A DNA stretch of 64,000 bases from Hemerocallis citrina (Eukaryota; Streptophyta; Magnoliopsida; Asparagales; Asphodelaceae), in the NCBI GenBank assembly GCA_017893485.1, contig JACEHZ010000207.1, forward strand, positions 186,001 through 250,000, given 5' to 3'. The notes under the pieces were generated by a model. The model ran no database searches. It saw only the letters and a program-made list of their open reading frames with translations, and was not told the DNA's origin. Below are positions 43,951-54,600 of the stretch, piece by piece; positions within the stretch are counted from its first letter, which is position 1, and the number at the start of each line of letters is the position of its first letter. A program made the translations under genes and the position numbers.

Positions 43951-44510
43951 CCGAGGGGACGAGGAACCGACCCTCACATAAGGAGAAGAATTCCGCCGAC
44001 CCTCCTCAGCCATTGGATCTTGTCAAAAAACGCGCTCGACGTGATAAACGGCTCAGATCTTGCCACGTTCACTAAACGACAAGATAGTGTTTTTTGGGGA
44101 TCCGCACTGAGATGGACGCTCAGGATTACGCCACATAGTTCGGCAGATTCCGAGCTAAGTGCCGAGTTGCCGAGCCGAGGGGACGAGGAACCGACCCTCA
44201 CATATGGAGAAAAATTTCGCCGACCCTCCTCAGCCGTTGGATCTTATCAAAAAACGCGCTCGACGTGATGGACGGCTCAGATCTGGCCACGTTCACTAAA
44301 CGACAAGATAGCATTTTTGGGGATCCGCGCTAAGATGGACGCTCAGGATTACGCCACGTAGTTCGGCAGATTCCGAGCTAAGCGCCGAACTGCCGAGCCG
44401 AGGGGACAAGGAACCGAACCTCGCATACGAAGAAACTATCTGCCGAGCAACATGGATCGTCCGATCGCCGAGAAAATCGCGCTCGACGCTGATAGAGGGC
44501 TCAGATTGCG
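43951..44510. repeat. Tandem array, ~221-bp period, element B
   Basis: About 2.5 copies of a unit starting CCGAGGGGACGAGGAACCGA (43956, 44177, 44398). It shares its first ~60 bases with the 366-bp unit, then diverges (AAAAACGCGCTCGACGTGAT). It is related to 39119-39330 on the other side of the antisense genes. Confidence 0.85.
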
Positions 44511-44926
44511 TCACGCCATAAATCGGTATTAAAAATTAGTTTTTATAGTATTATTTATTTAAAAATTGCTAAAAATTCGGAAAAATTAACTAAAAATTCT
44601 AGAAAATAATTATAAATTCGGGGGTATATTTTTGAGCCCCTGAACGAACAATTGTTGCCTAGAACGTGTTGTTAAGACCCCCGAACGACCGGTTAACACT
44701 TCACAAAATTAAATAAATAATCCGAAAAAATAGATAAAAATCACCAAACACCCAGAAAAGCTCAAGAACAACTTAGAGTGCAATCAACGTGAAAAATCAC
44801 CGCATTACCTCCTTCAAAGATTCAAAACCTTCCATTTGGGCTCCGATACAACTCCACTAGCCATTAAAACAGTAAAAGTACTCCTCAAAGGCTGATCAAA
44901 CTCAGTCTTCGGGAGTGGAGAGCTCG
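44511..44926. other. 3' non-coding end of element B
   Basis: AT-rich, no gene. A purine-rich GGGAGTGGAGAG at 44911-44922, just before the LTR, is the likely polypurine tract. Confidence 0.5.
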
Positions 44927-45522
44927 TGATATGGCTAAAAATGGGATTAAATCAAAACCGTCCAAATCGGGCACGAATCTTGAAGTCCTGGGATAAAACG
45001 GTAATTTCACCTACCAATGGGTCTGAAGCGGGTACTGGTTCTCCTCCTCGAAGACCCACAAACCCACGAACGAATCCACCTTAACCGGGTGTGGGTCTCA
45101 ACCCGCAGCAGACCCGGTCCAGAAAGGATAGAATTAGGGTTTCTGATTAAATCCTAATCAACGGCCATGATTCATATCTATTCTTTCACTGGGGATTAGG
45201 GATTACATTCCATATCTAACCACGGGGATTACATTCCTAATCTGACCCCAGCGGCGCCTATAAATACCCCCCATCCATCTCCATTAAGAGGTAATCAATC
45301 TTTTGCCAGTTTTTGCGCTCTTTCATAATCACTTCTGATTACTGACTTGAGCGTCGGAGGGTGCGTCGCCGGGAACAACCCCGGTGTCTCGCACTTTTTG
45401 CAGGTATACGGCGGGAGTCAGCGTCAAACTCCGGCGGAACAGGTAACAGGTTTGCTATTCAAAGTTTCCTAAGAATCCACAAATACTATCTGTTTGCCCT
45501 CACACCAGATTTAGCGGTAACA
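44927..45522 (+). repeat. 3' LTR of element B (596 bp)
   Basis: Same ends and length as the 5' LTR; TATAAATA at 45259-45266. Confidence 0.95.
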
Positions 45523-45834
45523 GTAACCATAGGATCTACATAGTGTATGGCTAAATTGAGTTGTGTGGGGTCCAGTGGTTGTAACGGCCTAATGGCCTGG
45601 TGAAATTACACATTGAGCTTGTAATTGAGTCTATAAATAGAATGGCAGCTACTCTCTTTGAGTCTGTCTGATTTGGTGTAATTCATTCTCTCGTTCTTGA
45701 TTCTTGTCTCAATTCTTGTTACTCTGTTCTGCTTTTCTTCCTCTTCCAACTACCAATCCTCAAATATCCTCCACCATGGCCAAGAAGAGCTCCAATGTAG
45801 CTCCAATGGCTGCAAATGATGAAGAACTTCATCA
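45523..45834 (+). repeat. 3' LTR of element C, right part
   Basis: Begins with the duplicated GTAAC and resumes the LTR of C; TATAAATA at 45632-45639; ends CTTCATCA. Followed by CAGTC, the second target copy of C. Confidence 0.92.
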
Positions 45835-45839
45835 CAGTC

Positions 45840-46175
45840 CTCCTCAGTCCCCCTCTGTTTTTGCCTTAGATGGCAATGTTGGTGAGAATTTCCCTTATGT
45901 TTTTTCTCCGTCGAAGACTAACTGGTTCGATCCGTATTGGGATTCCAATGAGTTGAACTTGTCACTTCTTCGATCCCCAACTAGGTCTCTGTCGCCGGTT
46001 GAAAGCTTTCATAGTTTTGAAAGTTATAATTCTAATGTGGTTCTTATTGCAAGGTGCTTCATATAATGCACTTGTTGCTGCCATCCGCCCTTATTCTGTG
46101 ATTCTCCGAACCAGTCCGTTCTGCAAGCGAATCTTCACAACCTTGTCACCGAGGAAAAGCAGTGCATTCTAAGAT
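45840..46175 (+). pseudogene. 3' part of the captured gene in the Mutator-like element (Pumilio-like C-terminus)
   Basis: Read from 45836 in one frame it gives a Ser/Pro-rich stretch (SPPQSPSVFALDG, LLRSPTRSLSPVESF). After a shift near 46050 it reads ALVAAIRPYSVILRTSPF and CKRIFTTL. The last part resembles the final repeat of plant Pumilio (PUM/APUM) RNA-binding proteins, whose end has an LRTSPYGK-like segment. This is recognition from memory and needs a database search. The frameshift and the lack of the other repeats make it a pseudogene; the following ~220 bases look like its 3' untranslated region. Confidence 0.45.
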
Positions 46176-46399
46176 ATGGCAAGCACCTATTTTGTTGTCT
46201 GTGTTTATCTAGTTAGATTATTTAGTCTTTCTTTGGTCATAGCTTATGAACGTCATGTTTATTAGTACCTGTAACGACTCTCCTCCTTCTTTATCTTTGT
46301 ATGAGTTCCATCTCTTTGTTCATTAGATTGTAATTGTACAGTGTAAAAGACGGCACTTTTGGGCGAGGGGCTTACTTTTCTTCCAAATATGTATTTGTA

Positions 46400-46881
46400 C
46401 TAGGTTTGCCCATGTTGACACGTGCCTATGGCACGTCTTCGGAATGGTATACCTTATTTGATCATATAAAATAGTTTTGGAGGTTCAGCAAATTAACTGA
46501 AGTAGCAAACATATTATATGAAAACTTTTGGGGTCTAGCAAAAAACATATTATATGATTTTTTTTGATTTTTTGATTTTTTTGAATTATTTTTAAAGTTT
46601 TTAAAATTTTAATTTTTTTAGTTTTTTAGTTTTTTATTTTTTAAAATTTTTAAAATTTTTATTTTCTTAATTTTTTGAATAGAAGAGGGAGGGAGGGGGA
46701 GAGAGAGAAAAAAAATTAAATAAATATAGGAGGTGTTTTGGGCGGGGGATTTGAATTTCAGTTTTTGGGGAAAACTTTTGGGGGGAAAAAATATATTTTG
46801 TGAGGTTAGATCTGGGCCTTTGATTTTTTGGGGATTGAAGGAGAGCCACTTGATAGCTTTCTTTGTGTTTTATTATATAGA
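46400..46881 (-). mobile_element. Non-autonomous Helitron, copy 1
   Basis: On the minus strand it starts TCTATATAATA and ends CTAG. A hairpin CGTGCCATAGGCACG lies about 20 bases before the 3' end. It is preceded on the plus strand by A, and copy 2 abuts it on the right. No Rep/helicase is coded. AT-rich interior. Confidence 0.7.
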
Positions 46882-47323
46882 CTAGGTTTGCCCGTTGACT
46901 CGTGCCTACGGCACGTCTTCGAAACAGTACACCTTGTTTGATCATATAAAATAGTTTTGGAGATCCAACAAATTAATTGAAGTAGCAAACATAGAGCAAA
47001 AAACATATTATATGATTTTTTTTTTTTTGATTTTTTTTTGAATTATTTTAAAAGTTTTAAAAATTTTAAATTTTTTAGTTTTTAATTTTTTAAAATTTTA
47101 AATTTTTTATTTTCTTAATTTTTTGAATAGAAGAGGAAGAGAGAGAGAAAAAAAAATAATTAAATAAATATAGGAGTTGTTTTGAGTGAGGGATTTGAAT
47201 TTGAGTTTTGGGGGAAAACTTTTGGGGGGGAATTATGTTTTGTGAGGTTAGATCTGGGCCTTTGATTTTTGGGAGATTGAATGAGAGCCACTTGAAAGCT
47301 TTCTTTGTGTTTTATTATATAGA
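46882..47323 (-). mobile_element. Non-autonomous Helitron, copy 2 (abutting copy 1)
   Basis: Same termini as copy 1 (3' hairpin CGTGCCGTAGGCACG, CTAG end; TCTATATAATA start), and a T follows at 47324. With the A at 46399 this gives a single A/T target for both copies. The two are clearly similar with small gaps. Confidence 0.7.
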
Positions 47324-47449
47324 TTATGAATTTATTTTTAACCTCTTCTTTAAGTATATAAATGGAAGGCAAGATTAGCTATCTATGTTGTTCATTCTTA
47401 AATTTCTGAGGAGTATATGTAGCAATGGAAGGAAGGCCAAAGTACTTTG

Positions 47450-48405
47450 GTACTGTTCTTTTTTTTACCTCTTAGGTTACTTCTTATAAGAGATTTACAG
47501 TAAGAGCCTCTTTTTTAGGTATTCTTTTTATATAAAAATAACTTCTTATAAGAACCTCTTATAAGATATTTCTGTTCTTTTTTCACCTCTTACAAGAGCC
47601 TATATTACCCAAAGTCTATATTACCCCAAAGTATAAAAATAGTGAGATGAATGACAAGAAAAGAAGGAAATTTGGGATTGAATGTGGCGTTCCAATAAAC
47701 TGAATATAAAAAAAAGAAAAAAAAAGTTAATTAATAAAGAATACATCACAATCCTTAGAAGGTATGCAAAGGTTGGTGGCCACAATTTTATCAGTAAAAT
47801 ATAACCTCAACAACACTATAGAAGGAAGTCAAATATACCGTATTAATATAATATAGATAGTAGCTGCTTTTAAACGTCTAAATCATTTACTTACATATGA
47901 TGCTGAAATGAATGTGTATCTACATTTCTAAATCAATTACTTATAATTGACAGGCCCCATCTAAAGTAAAATCAGCAACATTGAATTCAAAAATATTAGA
48001 AGCGAGCCAAGAAGTGGCAGTCAGATTGAAGAAGCCATGAATTACAAATAATCAAAACATCTAGATGGAATCCTATGATAACAATTGTGATTCTAACAGC
48101 CACTACTGTGCCCTTCGAAAAGAAAACAATGACATAAGCAATGTATAAAAATAGTGAGATGAAGAAAATTTGAGATTGAAATTAGTAACAATTATAATAT
48201 AGACTTTGGGGGTAATTTAGACTTTTTAAGTGATAAAAGTCTTATAAGAATTTGAAAGAGACTACTAGAAATCTTTTAGGCTTATAAGAGATTTTGGAAA
48301 AAATATCTTATCAGAGGTAAAAAAAACGCAAAAAAAATTCTTGTAAGAGGTGGACCACCTCTTACAAGAGATAAATCGCTTATAAGAGGAGAAAAAGAAC
48401 ACTAC
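47450..48405. mobile_element. MITE-like inverted-repeat element (956 bp)
   Basis: The ends GTACTGTTCTTTTT and (reverse complement) GTAGTGTTCTTTTT are followed by CTCTTATAAG-type repeats on both sides. A flanking CTTTG occurs at 47445-47449 and 48406-48410. No coding frame. Superfamily unclear; 5-bp duplications are unusual for plant MITEs. Confidence 0.55.
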
Positions 48406-48436
48406 CTTTGTCTATTAACTAGATCAGAAAGCTTTG

Positions 48437-48742
48437 GAACTTGTTACCAAAATGACCCACATTTTGAACATATTTACCAAACTAAGCCACTTTCGAAAGT
48501 ATTTATCAAAACAATCCACTCGCTTTTTGAGAAAGCGAGTGTGGTTCAAATCCAATCGCTTTTCAGAAAGCGAGTCTAGACTTTCGAAAATCAAAAGCCC
48601 CACACTCGTTTTCTGAAAAAACGACAAGGTTTTAACCATACTCGTTTTTTCAGAAAGCGAATGAGGCAGTTTGAGAATTTTTAAAAAAATAATGCAGTTT
48701 GGAAAAAACTTTCAAAAAGTGGGACAGTTTGGAAAAAAATTC
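48437..48742. repeat. Right terminal inverted repeat of the Mutator-like element
   Basis: Reverse complement of 15867-16175. Internal stems include ACTCGCTTTTTGAGAAAGCG (from 48519) and CGCTTTTCAGAAAGCG. Confidence 0.88.
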
Positions 48743-48809
48743 CTATTTTCTTAGCTTGAGATAGATTTGTTTCAATTTCCTATCCTTGATTCAAAAATGA
48801 GTTTAGTAA

Positions 48810-49476
48810 GAGCATCTGTAGTCGTTTGCTATATATCGATAATATCGATATTTGGTATAAAAAGTAGCTGCAGTCGTTTGCTATATATCGATATTATCGA
48901 TAAATCGCTACAGTAGATTGTTATAAATGAGAATCGATATAGCATTTATCGATAAATGAGGGACGGCGTTCGAAGCACCGTCCCACGAAAAAAATTAATA
49001 TTTTAATCGTCGGACGGCACTTGAAGTGCCGTCCGTTTGGAAAAATTATATTTTATCTGATTTTTTAAACGCCACAAAAGGATGTGCCGCATATCCCGGA
49101 CAGCACTTGATGTGCCGTCCGTCGAGTTTTAATAATAAAAAAATTTATATGCCAAAAGATGCCAAAAAGATGCCAAAAATTTCCAAAAAGCACTGAGATG
49201 TCTTGGACGGCACTTCATGTGCCGTCCTAGACTTAAGGCCTTGATTTTTTTATTGGTTATTTTTTTGGTTGAACGGACGGCACTTCATGTGCCGTCTGAC
49301 TGAATGGGACCCGTTTTTTACGCGTTTTTCACCACCGACGGCACTTCATGTGCCGTCTCTTAATATTATATTATAAATTGCTATAAAATAGCTTTCAACG
49401 AGTGCAGCGGAATCGAAAATCTTATTTCTATTTATCCATATATGGATAATTTTACCATAAACGACTACAGATGCTC
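48810..49476. mobile_element. Tourist-like (PIF/Harbinger) MITE with six internal hairpins
   Basis: Perfect inverted ends GAGCATCTGTAGTCGTTT and AAACGACTACAGATGCTC are flanked by TAA on both sides (48807-48809, 49477-49479), the usual 3-bp target of PIF/Harbinger MITEs. Inside are six ~21-25-bp imperfect palindromes of the form GGACGGCACTTCATGTGCCG. Confidence 0.85.
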
Positions 49477-49514
49477 TAAGAGTTTGACTATTAAGAATGA
49501 GGATGACTACACAT

Positions 49515-49657
49515 ACATGAGTTTTTATTCTAAATGTACATTATAAATGCATTGGGATCCACTTTCTACAAAAAGACAAGGTTTTAATCTTGTCTTTTAG
49601 TAAAAAGTAGGCCCCAATATATTTATAATGTACATTTGGGATAGAAACTCATATATG
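49515..49657. repeat. Foldback / short MITE-like hairpin
   Basis: Two arms of about 70 bases (from CATGAGTTTTTATTC to GACAAGGTTTTAA, and the reverse complement ending AACTCATATATG) are separated by almost no loop. No coding potential. Confidence 0.6.
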
Positions 49658-50022
49658 TAACATTTTGCATTAAGAATATGAAAAAGACAAGTTTTTCTTC
49701 TTTCTCCACTTTTGATTTCAAACGACAAAAGTCATCCATTTCACTTTTAAAAGTTAGTGCAAAATTTGAGCTGAATTTCATTGAATTTGAATGTTTTGAG
49801 ACTGTATTTAATACTTTTATGTTTATTAAGGTTATGCAGATATTGTCACTTACGTGCAAGTTAGTTGTAAAGTTTACTTGTTGAGACTGTTATGGGAATT
49901 TTAGGTTGTTCTCTAAATAAAATTATGCAAAAAAAATAAATATTGCTTAATAATAATTTGGTGTGCACAACATAGTTCTTAGTCCACGAAAAGTGCCTCG
50001 ACCTAGATAATCACTTTAGAAC
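49658..50022. other. AT-rich host sequence, nothing recognised
   Basis: No convincing gene or repeat. It ends with AGAAC, the target copy of the solo LTR. Confidence 0.4.
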
Positions 50023-50685
50023 TGTTACTGCTTTTTTCGGTATGGGAGCAAAAAGATAGAATTTGTGAGTTCGTAGAAAATCGAATGAGTCAAATCTGAG
50101 TACCTTCACCGGCGTTTGACTGGTTTCCTGCTGCTACCGAGACCTGCAAAAAGTGCGAAACACCGAGGTTGATTCCGACGACGCACCCTCCGACATTCTT
50201 GTCAGTAATCTGAATAATTATGAAAGAACTTTTGGTATAGAAAGATTGATTACCTTGCAACTTGCAACGGTGGGAGTAGAGCGTTTATATGGTCGCCTTA
50301 GGAATCAGTTTCAAGATGAAGATGAATCTCTACTTCCGGTGATAGGATAGAGTCGGTTATGCCATCCATGTGAAAGGATCGGAACTGAACTCTTCTCTTG
50401 ATGGAGAGATAGAGTTTTCAGATCCTCCCTTGTGTATCGATGGATAGAATCAGTTATCTCCTAGAGTAAGGGGATTTCAACTGGGTTCGTCAAATCTGGA
50501 CTCCTTTGCAGTAAGGCTGTTGTAACAGCTCCTATTGCAGGCTGGATTAGTTTGCCGGGCTGGAGAACGGCCCAGCTCGTCTTGTCGAGCCTGCGTCTGC
50601 TGAAATTATCATTTTACCCCTGGGAGTTTTAAAATCCGTGCCCAATTTGAACGGTCCCGATTTAGCTCTATTTTTACCCATTTCA
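50023..50685 (-). mobile_element. Solo LTR of a Tat-lineage element (663 bp)
   Basis: On the minus strand it starts TGAAATGGGTAAAAATAG and ends GTAACA. The perfect target duplication is AGAAC (50018-50022 and 50686-50690). It shares the conserved LTR block (50142-50208) with A, B and E. No internal sequence remains, as expected after recombination between two LTRs. Confidence 0.88.
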
Positions 50686-50690
50686 AGAAC

Positions 50691-51605
50691 AAAAGTCTAA
50701 AACTGTAAATCCTACAACCAAAAGTGTCTTATCATAAACTGGCAATTTCTTTCATTATTAGACATACTTTCTGAATCCAACTCCATCCACAGACTAGCAA
50801 AGGGCAAAAACTTCATCCATTACACCAAAATTTTATTCTCTTTCTTCATTAAAGCTTTTTGTTTCTGAATGATAATGGAAATTGCTAAAACCGAACCTAG
50901 AGATCCGTATATAGACTGACTAAATTGCAAGGAAGGAACCTACATGAAAAATGACAGAAAATACAGGCTAATTAAGCATTTACTAAATGAAAAGTCACTA
51001 ATTGATTGGACAAAAAAAAACAAATTTCACAGTGAGAAGAAAAAATGAATTGATGAAATTGACATCGAATCTACATAGCACACTTGAGAATTATTCATAC
51101 AGGTGAGGAGAAAAAGGATTGATGAAATTGCCATCAAATGTACAAGGCACCCTTCAACTTGACTAATTATTCGGTAAGTGTACCTTTTCCGAAAGAAGGG
51201 CCCCGAAGGAGGCTGTTCTGCTTTGCCAAAAATCCCTCCAATTTACTTGAATCCTCAGCGATATTTCTTGGATACAATATCCATATTTGATAGAAAGAAA
51301 ATTAAAAACACATTAATCGGACATCAATGAAGCTGACTAACGATTTAAAAGAAAATCAAAATTCATTGATTTCTTAGCATGTACATTACATATATGCAAG
51401 AGCATAAATTCTTTTTACAGTTTACAGGATACATGAAGAAGAATATGTTTCACAACAGAAACCTCCCACACCTTCCAAAAGAACTCTGGGAAAATTAAAC
51501 TTATACTTTTCGGGCCATGCCAGTTTTTTTTTCTTTCTTTTCTTTTTTCTTTTCCGTTTGATGAGAAACCCTTGTCAAATGAACAGATTTGAGTAAAAAC
51601 TTTCG
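50691..51605. other. 3' flank of the CASP-like gene
   Basis: Probably includes the 3' untranslated region. A short direct duplication (GAGAAGAAAAAATGAATTGA near 51034 and GAGGAGAAAAAGGATTGATG near 51104) is the only structure seen. Confidence 0.4.
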
Positions 51606-54600
51606 TCATAAACAAATCCAAGTAAAAAACTTATAAGATGAGATAATAGCGCTGAAAGCAAGGGCCAAGAATGCCAAAAATGAGACGGCGATGGCGCCAT
51701 TTATCCCATCTGTGAATTTATCACTTCCAAAATTGGAAACCCAATCAAAATTTCTGGAGGCGGCTGACGATGATGCAGACATTAAAAGGTAGGCTAGGAT
51801 CTGCAATGTTAGTCTATATCATTCAATAGCATTTACATACAGTACTTGAAAAGGTTGCAATTAAAGCATAATGAATTTTCGTATAAAAATATAAAATAAA
51901 ATAAACACTCAATGAAGAAATGAAGAGTTAAAGCAGCATATTCTTTCGTTCAATTTATTTTCAGTCTCCCAAACATCTTATAATTTTCAAATGTAAACAG
52001 TTTGTGGTGGTAAACAATTAACTTGTTAGAATGTAATCATTGGAAACTTTCTTTTGTTTTTAATGATGTTGAGGTATGTTACAAGAAATTGTCAAACCCC
52101 GTGGCATCCGTGAGCTCCATATTGAGGTATATTAGGTGATAAAGAAACGGGGAATCAACCTTCCAAAAATCTGAAAATTTAGGAACCACATATATTCTGT
52201 GTTTTGCGTTGTATTTATTTTGACTATTTAACTAATAGTAAATTCATTATGCCGGAGTAAACCATACACAATAAATTTATTAAATAACAACAGTGAGACA
52301 CATTTGCAACACTTAAGATTATAATGACTAGATGTATATGCATAGATGTACTTATGCATGATATGCAGTACAACACACCTATATAAATGAGCTCATGTTT
52401 ATGGTATATGTACCCCAGTTCTGATTCGATCCAATCCCTAACGTACATTTTTAGGACGGGTGACGTTCTCTTTACCTGTATTCAATTCTAACACCAAAGC
52501 AATACTCGTTAATTACAACCATGGTTGTACACTAATACGGGATCAAAAAAAGGACTGAACAATTATAGATGTTTTTTTAGGGGAACAGTTAGAGAAGCTT
52601 AAATTTCCAACGTAATTGTTCAATTCGATTTACAATAGTATTTCAACTAATTTGTTTCACAGTTTGCTAATGCATGGGATAGCATTAGCATTAGCAAAAC
52701 TGTCTTCTCATGCCTAGGTTTTAGTTTAAATGTACATAGATTGCAAGTTTCTCAAAAATGAATGCAGTAACAAATTCAGTATCCTCAATGGTAAAATTGT
52801 GGAAGTACGAGAAAAGCGGGAACAATGGGGCACCTTCTTCAGCAAATTTGGGAAAGGGTCTATTATCATTAGATCAGACGAAGTAATAATATAGCAAACT
52901 GGAACCACAAGAAACAGTTTAAATCCAGTTTTCTAGAACCACAACTCCAATAGAATCTAATCCGTCACGAACCCAAGGGACAAATAGATTACCTGATCCA
53001 TTGAGAAGTCGAAGTAGTAACTAATTCCACGGCTCATGATCCTCTTGTTCTTGATCTTATGGTGGACTTGCACATACACCTGGAATAATGAGTACACAAA
53101 TGCAATGACATTTGCCGAGAGGCAGTACCTGAGGTCACAGGGAAAATAAGAAAATCACCCATAGGTATTGAAAACAACTAACAACGAGAAGGTCTTGTTC
53201 AATGGAAAATCAGATAAAAGAAGTATTGTAGTTCCACATATCAATTTTTTGAACTGTAGGCACTTTTGCATATGAAATGCGAAGCGCAAATTTGTAAACT
53301 ACCTATTAGGCACAGATCCGGATTTGGAAAGCAAATTTGTAAACAGTAGAACACAAAGGGACTTGGCCGTACAATTATATTTCACAGCAGAAGTTCCTAG
53401 TTAAATGACATCCAACAAGGTCACAAGCGATTTTTGAGCTACATAATCAAACTAAGAGATTATAGTCCAAATAAAAATAACAATAGTACCACAATAAATA
53501 CAAAATTAGAGATTTGAGAACCAGCATGGTCAATACAAAAGGCAAAAGAGATTACTAACATAAGAAGGGAATTTTTGGTAGCCACTTTTTGCATTGCAAC
53601 TGCAATCTATTGGGGTACTTCCAATGTTTGTCGCATGGTGCAAATAGGGTTGCAACTCCAAGTTGGATCCCAATCAAAATTCTAATCCCACTTACACCTA
53701 CAATGCTTGAAAGTGAGCCCCTTTGGCAACCTAATGTTACAGCTCAAAGAAGCCTACCTGAATATTGCAAATGTACCTCGTACCGCTCCAGTTGCATTTT
53801 GGGCCTAGTTGCAATGGGTTTAGGTGTTGCCAAATAATCACGCAAGTGGAAATGGTGGCTTAAATTGGTTAATTATGTCTTTGAAAATATTTTAGAAGCG
53901 CCCATGATGTGTCCAAGACATAAGAGATATCATTAAATTTAGAAGACATGTGAAAGGTGTCAGACATGTGTCCAAGAGTTAGCACGCATCATCGTCCGAC
54001 ATATGACATATATCTTACATGTGCTCAAAACATGACACCTTCATTATACAAGTTTTCGGCCTACACAAAATTACACTTGAGAATCTAAGGCACAAATGAT
54101 CAGGGTGGTTGAATACTCCTAGACTCATTGCAAAAGAAGTCAGATTAAGCAAACCTAAAACAAGGAATTATATCAATACATACCGAAATTCTATGTACCG
54201 GTCAAAGGAATCCCCGACCCACCCAGAAGTTCTAATGGCTGCCATGACCGTAAACGATATCAAGCTTAGAATTAGCGCTAAAATTCTAAACCAAACCGCT
54301 GCTATTCTCAATGCTGGTTGTCTTAAAGTGCCTGAATACGCTCTCACTAATCCCTTCCCTCCTCTGCCTTTTTCCCCTTCTGCTTCTGACATCATCCCTT
54401 CCATCTCCATCTTGTTTTCTACCACAGCTGTTGAAGGTATTGCCTTTCCGTTTTGAAAAGGATCCACTTCCATCATATCCCCAGGTGGTATGTGAAGGAT
54501 CGATCCCACAGTCAGTACTCTCTGAAATATTTTGATCAACTGAGAACTCTTAGAAATAAGAAATTTCATAAAATTCAACAATTTCAGCTACAGTTGTGCA

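Larger units (their letters stand above)
21854..45522 (+). mobile_element. Element B: Tat-lineage Ty3/gypsy retrotransposon, interrupted by element D
   Basis: Two 596-bp LTRs (21854-22449 and 44927-45522) differ at about 26 positions by eye. A perfect target duplication GTAAC lies at 21849-21853 and 45523-45527. Internal order: gag, protease, reverse transcriptase, RNase H (cut by element D), second RNase H, integrase, tandem array, antisense ORF-b, antisense ORF-a, two more tandem arrays. It carries stops, frameshifts and two active-site substitutions. Confidence 0.95.
16577..45834 (+). mobile_element. Element C: chromovirus (Ty3/gypsy with chromodomain), interrupted by element B
   Basis: The LTRs are 493 and about 490 bp with TGAT...ATCA ends; the 3' LTR is split (21671-21853 and 45528-45834). 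The target duplication is CGGTC (16572-16576) and CAGTC (45835-45839), with one mismatch. Order: LTR, initiator-Met primer site, gag, protease, reverse transcriptase, RNase H, integrase with C-terminal chromodomain. Roughly 27 LTR differences were counted by eye. Many stops and frameshifts; inactive. Confidence 0.92.
15867..48742. mobile_element. Mutator-like element (Pack-MULE type) opened up by nested insertions
   Basis: A perfect 9-bp target duplication CTATTTTCT flanks the element (15858-15866 and 48743-48751). Terminal inverted repeats of about 306-309 bp (15867-16175 and 48437-48742) start GAATTTTTTTCC and end GGAAAAAAATTC. A 9-bp duplication with long inverted repeats is the Mutator signature. 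Removing the nested retrotransposons, the Helitrons and the MITE-like element leaves about 1.7 kb, containing gene-like pieces but no transposase, so it is non-autonomous and appears to carry captured gene sequence. Confidence 0.85.

Noticed and set aside
53589..53837. Small gene in intron 2 of the CASP-like gene
   Set aside because: A short open frame without similarity, leader or signals, inside an intron whose splice sites are well supported.
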